Source: Oscillospiraceae bacterium (lineage in GTDB: Bacteria; Bacillota; Clostridia; Oscillospirales; Oscillospiraceae). Taken from it: a stretch of DNA of 45,216 nt. The translations under genes were made by a program, and so were the position numbers. The notes below the pieces were generated by a model, which was not told where the DNA came from, ran no database searches, and saw only the letters and a program-made list of their open reading frames with translations. Location: the NCBI GenBank assembly GCA_902793285.1, contig CADBCV010000021.1, positions 1 through 45,216 on the forward strand, given 5' to 3'. This document shows, in pieces, positions 41,726-45,216 of the stretch. Position 1 is the stretch's first letter. Each line of letters begins with the position of its first letter.

Positions 41726-43006
41726 ATGGAGAAACTATTGATGCTCGGTACGAGCTACGGGACCCGGCTGATGCTGGAATACGCAAAGAGCCAGGGCATG
41801 TACACCATTGTCACGGACTATCTGGAGCCGGAGCACTCCCCCGGCAAGCTGATTGCCGACGAGTACTGGATGCTCAACACCGGCGATCTCGACGCGCTGG
41901 AGAAAAAGTGCCGGGAGGAGCATGTGAGCGCCGTCGTCTGCGGCATCAGCGAGTTTAACCTGGAGATGTGCATGGCGCTCTGCGCCCGGCTGGGGCTCCC
42001 CTGCTACTGCACGCCTGCGGCCTGGCACTACTCCCGCGACAAGGTGGATTACAAGGCACTCGCCACATCTTTAGGCGCGCCGCTCGCGGACGATTACTTC
42101 CTCTCCGATCCCCCCACCCGCGCGGAGCTCGACGCCATCCGCTATCCCGTGGTGGTCAAGCCCGTAGACTTGAGCTGCAACCGCGGCATCAGCTATGTGC
42201 ACGACGAGAAGGAGCTGCTGGAGGCCATCGACTACGCCCGCTCCATGTCCAAAAGCCGCAAGCTCGTCATTGAGCGTATGCTCCACGGCGAGGAGTGGTA
42301 CGGCGCCTACGCCCTCGCGGACGGGAAGGTGAGCCTGCTGGGGCTCTGCGCCATGTATGCCGAGCCCGGGTATCCCAAGTTCTGCTACTCCATCACCTCC
42401 ACCCTCTCAAACCATGTGGAGGATTTCTGCCGGGACATCAACCCCCACATTGAAAACGTCCTCAAGGCCGTCGGCTGCCGGGAGGGTTACGCCTGGACCC
42501 AGGCCATGCTGGACGAGGACGGGCACTTCTACATCATCGAGATGGGCTACCGTCTCGACGGCGACATGATGTTCGTCCCCTTCAAGGATCTCCGGGGTTT
42601 CGACACCGTGGCCTGGATCGTGGACTACGCCCGCGGGAAGCGTACAAGTCCCGCGCTGCTGCCCCCCTCGCAGGAGAAGGCGTTCGAGCGCGTCGCGACG
42701 AGCTATATGCTCTGGTGCAACGAAAAGGGCGGCACCATCGGCTCCATCGAGGGGCTGGACGAGGTGGCCTCCTGGCCCGGCGTGACGGTGGACTCTCTCG
42801 CCGGTGTGGGCGATGCGATCCGCCCCTTCGGGCCCGTGGGCTGCATCCTCTTCACCACCGACAATGCCGAGGAGATGTTTGACCTCGTGCGGAAAATCAA
42901 CGACACCGTCCGCATCCGCAACACCGACGGGGAGAACGTGCTGATCTACTACGACGATTTTGACTATCTCCGCCGCGTCTACCGCGAGGGGCTGGCCGGG
43001 AAATAA
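41726..43006 (+). CDS. ATP-grasp ligase 2
   Basis: A 426-residue ATP-grasp protein with the same domain order as ligase 1. The Rossmann-like start is KLLMLGTSYGTRLMLEYAKS, the ATP-binding segment PVVVKPVDLSCNRGISYV, and the catalytic segment FYIIEMGYRLDGDMM, in which the usual metal-ligand Asn is replaced by Gly. The C-terminal ~100 residues resemble the extra domain of carboxylate-amine ligases. An AAAGGATC site precedes the ATG after a 67-bp gap. It shares little sequence with ligase 1, so two separate reactions are likely. Substrates are unknown. Confidence -1.
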   Translation: MEKLLMLGTSYGTRLMLEYAKSQGMYTIVTDYLEPEHSPGKLIADEYWMLNTGDLDALEKKCREEHVSAVVCGISEFNLEMCMALCARLGLPCYCTPAAWHYSRDKVDYKALATSLGAPLADDYFLSDPPTRAELDAIRYPVVVKPVDLSCNRGISYVHDEKELLEAIDYARSMSKSRKLVIERMLHGEEWYGAYALADGKVSLLGLCAMYAEPGYPKFCYSITSTLSNHVEDFCRDINPHIENVLKAVGCREGYAWTQAMLDEDGHFYIIEMGYRLDGDMMFVPFKDLRGFDTVAWIVDYARGKRTSPALLPPSQEKAFERVATSYMLWCNEKGGTIGSIEGLDEVASWPGVTVDSLAGVGDAIRPFGPVGCILFTTDNAEEMFDLVRKINDTVRIRNTDGENVLIYYDDFDYLRRVYREGLAGK

Positions 43007-43038
43007 GCCCCGATCATCGGAAGGAAGGACCCTCTGTT

Positions 43039-44139
43039 ATGTCTGAACTCATCAACGTCACCCGCTCCGCCCTGCCGCCCTTTGAGGAATACTGCGAGGA
43101 GATCCGCAGCATCTGGGACAGCCACTGGCTCACCAACATGGGCGAGAAGCACCAGGCCCTGGAGAGGGCGCTCGAGGAGAGACTCGGCGTGCGGCACGTG
43201 AGCCTGCTCACAAACGGCCATCTCGCCCTCGAAAACATTCTGGAAGCCTTTGACCTGCACGGAGAGATCATCACCTCCCCCTTCACCTTTGCCTCCACCA
43301 CCCACGCCATCGTGCGCTGCGGCTGCACGCCGGTCTTCTGCGACATCGACCCCGTGAGCTACACCATCGACCCGAACAAAATCGAGGCGCTCATCACGGA
43401 CAGGACCGTCGCGATCCTGCCCATCCACGTCTACGGCAATCTCTGCGACACGGACGCCCTGCAGAAAATCGCCGCGAAGCACGGCCTGCGTCTCATCTAT
43501 GACGCCGCCCACAGCTTCGGTGTACGCAAAAACGGCGTGAGCTCCGCCTGCTTCGGGGACGCCTCCATGTTCTCCTTCCACGCGACGAAGGTCTTCCACA
43601 CCATCGAGGGGGGCGCTCTCTGCTACGCGGACGACGCGCTCGTCCAGCGGATCTATGATCTCAAGAACTTCGGCATCCACGGGCCGGAGGAGGTGCCCTT
43701 CGTCGGCGGCAACGCGAAGATGAACGAATTCTGCGCCGCGATGGGCCTCTGCGAGCTCCGACACCTGGACGCCTGGATCGCCGAGCGCCGGCGCGTGGTG
43801 GAGCACTACCGCGCGCGGCTCGGAAATATCCCCGGCATCAAGCTCAACGCCCCGCAGGAGGGGGTGGAGTCCAACTACGCCTACTTCCCCGTCGTCTTCG
43901 ACGGCTACAAGTACAGCCGGGACGAGGTGTTTGACCGTCTCGGCAGCGAGAATATCGTGGCGCGCAAGTACTTCTACCCCATCACCAATTCCTTCGCCTG
44001 CTACCGCGGGAGACCCGGCTTTGACCCGGCGCTCACGCCCGTCGCGGAGTATATGGCCGCGCGCGTGCTGACGCTGCCCCTCTATCCCGAATTGGCGGCT
44101 GAGGATGTGGAGCGCATCTGCGACATCATCTTACACTAA
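43039..44139 (+). CDS. DegT/DnrJ/EryC1-type sugar aminotransferase
   Basis: A 366-residue PLP enzyme that aminates a keto-sugar nucleotide. The internal aldimine lysine is Lys184 in FSFHATKVFHTIEGG. The region ITSPFTFASTTHAIVRCG...DIDP and YDAAHSFGV strongly resemble the VioA-like branch, which makes dTDP-4-amino-4,6-dideoxyglucose. The exact product is inference. No dTDP-sugar synthesis genes (rmlA/rmlB) are in the window, so the keto-sugar must come from elsewhere. It supplies an amino group that the neighbouring ATP-grasp ligases could acylate. It lies 32 bp after ligase 2. Confidence -1.
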   Translation: MSELINVTRSALPPFEEYCEEIRSIWDSHWLTNMGEKHQALERALEERLGVRHVSLLTNGHLALENILEAFDLHGEIITSPFTFASTTHAIVRCGCTPVFCDIDPVSYTIDPNKIEALITDRTVAILPIHVYGNLCDTDALQKIAAKHGLRLIYDAAHSFGVRKNGVSSACFGDASMFSFHATKVFHTIEGGALCYADDALVQRIYDLKNFGIHGPEEVPFVGGNAKMNEFCAAMGLCELRHLDAWIAERRRVVEHYRARLGNIPGIKLNAPQEGVESNYAYFPVVFDGYKYSRDEVFDRLGSENIVARKYFYPITNSFACYRGRPGFDPALTPVAEYMAARVLTLPLYPELAAEDVERICDIILH

Positions 44140-44151
44140 GGAGGGCTCACG

Positions 44152-44754
44152 ATGCTCAGACAATGGAAACTGATCGCCTCGCTCGGTCTCACCGCCGTCG
44201 GCGCCGCGGCCGCGGGGATCGCCGTGCTGCTGCAGAAGCTGCCGAAGGAAGCGCCGCAGGAGGGCTCCGCCGCCCCCGCCGCAAAGCCCAAGGCACGGCG
44301 GACCGGGGTGTACAGCTTTATCTCCGGCTTCCAGGACGCTGCCACCGTGGAGCTGAGTCTCGACTATGATCCCGACGTTTTCAGCTTTGCCATCGTGGAG
44401 GACGAGTTTTTGAATTACTCCGGCGACTCCCACGTCGCCATCCTCTACGGCACGGACTTCAATCTCCAGCTCGAGTACGCCTCCTACTACAGCGGGGAAA
44501 ATTTTGACGCCCACGCCGCCGCGCTCCGCGCGAGGTACGGGACGCGCGGGGACTTTGCCTGCGGCGCGCTCACGGGTTTCTGGGTCCTTGACGGGGACAA
44601 CATTGCGATCCACCTTCCCATCCCGGAGGACAGCCACAGCTACCTGCTCGTCACGGTGCAGAAGACGCCCGACTACGACGACGAGCTTACCACGCTCCCC
44701 GCCTATGCGCCGCTGAAGGAGCTGCTCGGAACCCTCCGCTTTGCGAGGAGCTGA
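44152..44754 (+). CDS. Unrecognised membrane-anchored protein of the glycan cassette
   Basis: A 200-residue protein with one N-terminal hydrophobic segment (about 7-27), an Ala/Pro/Lys-rich linker (30-50) and an extracellular domain of about 150 residues rich in aromatic and acidic positions (DYDPDVFSFAIVEDEF, YLLVTVQKTPDYDDEL). There is no lipobox and no catalytic motif I know. AAGGAGG precedes the ATG, 12 bp after the aminotransferase, so it belongs to the same transcript. It may be a surface or assembly factor for the glycan. Similarity was not recognised. Confidence -1.
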   Translation: MLRQWKLIASLGLTAVGAAAAGIAVLLQKLPKEAPQEGSAAPAAKPKARRTGVYSFISGFQDAATVELSLDYDPDVFSFAIVEDEFLNYSGDSHVAILYGTDFNLQLEYASYYSGENFDAHAAALRARYGTRGDFACGALTGFWVLDGDNIAIHLPIPEDSHSYLLVTVQKTPDYDDELTTLPAYAPLKELLGTLRFARS

Positions 44755-44776
44755 GTCGTGGGGGATAAGGCCACTT

Positions 44777-44840
44777 TCACATAGGGGCGGCTATCAGCCG
44801 CCCGAAACGTTGCCGCATCGGAAACGTGGTTTTTGCGGTA
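44777..44840 (-). repeat. ACCCA...ATGCGG repeat, inverted copy
   Basis: On the minus strand this follows the order of 24866-24931 and 25117-25176: an ACCACGTTTC segment, ATGCGGCAA and a GGGCGGCTGATAGCCGCCC palindrome. It starts the 462-bp repeat-filled stretch that ends the window, where no gene was found. Confidence -1.
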
Positions 44841-44887
44841 AAACCCCCGACCCCACCGTAGGGGCGGGCGTCTGATAGCCGTCCCTG

Positions 44888-44986
44888 CGCCAAGCTCCCT
44901 TTCGCAAAGGGAGCTGTCACGAAGTGACTGAGGGATCGATCCCTCCACCGCTTCGCGGTCCCCCTCCCTTTTCCAAAGGGAGGTTA
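44888..44986 (-). repeat. CCCTCAGTCA-type repeat, inverted copy
   Basis: Read on the minus strand it contains CCCTCAGTCACTTCGTGACAG and a GCTCCCTTTGCGAAAGGGAGC hairpin, the same layout as the 57-bp tandem units. A CCGCTTCGCGG hairpin and another CCTCCCTTT...AAAGGGAGG stem adjoin it. Confidence -1.
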
Positions 44987-44994
44987 GTTGAAAT

Positions 44995-45110
44995 CCGTAG
45001 GGGCGGGGCTTGCCCCGCCCGGCGGCACAGTGTTTGTTCACGCATTCGCCCGGGCGCAGAGCTAAAACATCGGTTCCCCCGCGCGGGAGGGGCAAGCCCC
45101 TCCCCTACGG
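44995..45110 (-). repeat. 116-bp palindromic intergenic element, copy B (inverted)
   Basis: Reverse-complement copy of 24735-24850, of exactly equal length. The first 34 and last ~34 bases of the aligned copies agree, as does the central GCGCCCGGGCGAAT; the two inner spacers of 15-19 bases do not. It has CCGTAGGGG / CCCCTACGG termini and no ORF. Confidence -1.
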
Positions 45111-45161
45111 TGACAGAGGAACATTTGCACAGCGTGATACGCTTGTACCGCGACGCGGGTT

Positions 45162-45192
45162 TACGGGACGTCGAGGACGCCGTCCCCTACGG
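45162..45192 (+). repeat. Partial right end of a 153-bp-type element
   Basis: GGGACGTCGAGGACGCCGTCCCCTACGG matches the right arm of 24950-25102 with small changes. The left arm is not present nearby, so it is a fragment or a solo end. Confidence -1.
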
Positions 45193-45216
45193 TGATGTGG
45201 GAACATTTCTGGATCG

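Overview
The window suggests a high-GC Gram-positive anaerobe of the class Clostridia, most likely Oscillospiraceae or a close relative. The evidence is HprK, WhiA and RapZ in one operon, strong AGGAGG ribosome sites, -35/-10 promoters of the SigA type, a four-cysteine L28, an archaeal-type ProRS and a BMP-type nucleoside ABC transporter. The family-level placement is inference. Nothing in the window is a phage, an IS transposase, an rRNA, a tRNA or a CRISPR array.

Positions 1-11.8 kb (minus strand) hold the transcription/translation core: rpoB-rpoC, a terminator, then rpsL-rpsG-fusA-tuf from its own strong promoter. tuf carries an internal frameshifting deletion and runs off the window. fusA carries a four-residue tandem insertion in switch I. 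ilvA (threonine ammonia-lyase with ACT domain) diverges from rpoB; it is followed by a small coiled-coil gene, convergent glyA and an orphan Hpt phosphotransfer protein.

Positions 15.6-24.2 kb (minus strand) hold hprK-murB-rapZ-whiA-dnaE plus an acyltransferase. The yvcK gene that usually sits between rapZ and whiA is absent. rpmB diverges from hprK. proS (25.2-26.5 kb) has lost about 35 codons and is frameshifted. Plus-strand genes follow: a two-gene membrane operon with a structured leader and an apparent ATT start codon, a Lar-like zinc ribbon, and pssA-psd for phosphatidylethanolamine synthesis.

Positions 30.6-37.6 kb hold a small P-loop ATPase (minus) and a complete BMP-family nucleoside ABC importer (binding protein, double ATPase, two permeases), followed by psuG (pseudouridine-5'-phosphate glycosidase). 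Together these suggest nucleoside, possibly pseudouridine, salvage. psuG is bracketed by direct repeats that are identical over 72 bp.

Positions 38.0-44.8 kb hold a compact surface-glycan cassette: GT2 glycosyltransferase, Wzx-like flippase, two different ATP-grasp ligases, a DegT-type sugar aminotransferase and an unrecognised membrane-anchored protein. This is the best candidate for an undescribed pathway; I infer an amino-sugar glycan decorated by ATP-dependent ligation.

Almost every long intergenic gap from 22 kb onward contains palindromic repeats with CCGTAGGGG...CCCCTACGG ends or CCCTCAGTCA...TGACAGCTCCC cores. They include two 116-bp copies in opposite orientation, two ~150-bp copies with a conserved central hairpin, and a 3 x 57-bp tandem array between the binding-protein and ATPase genes.
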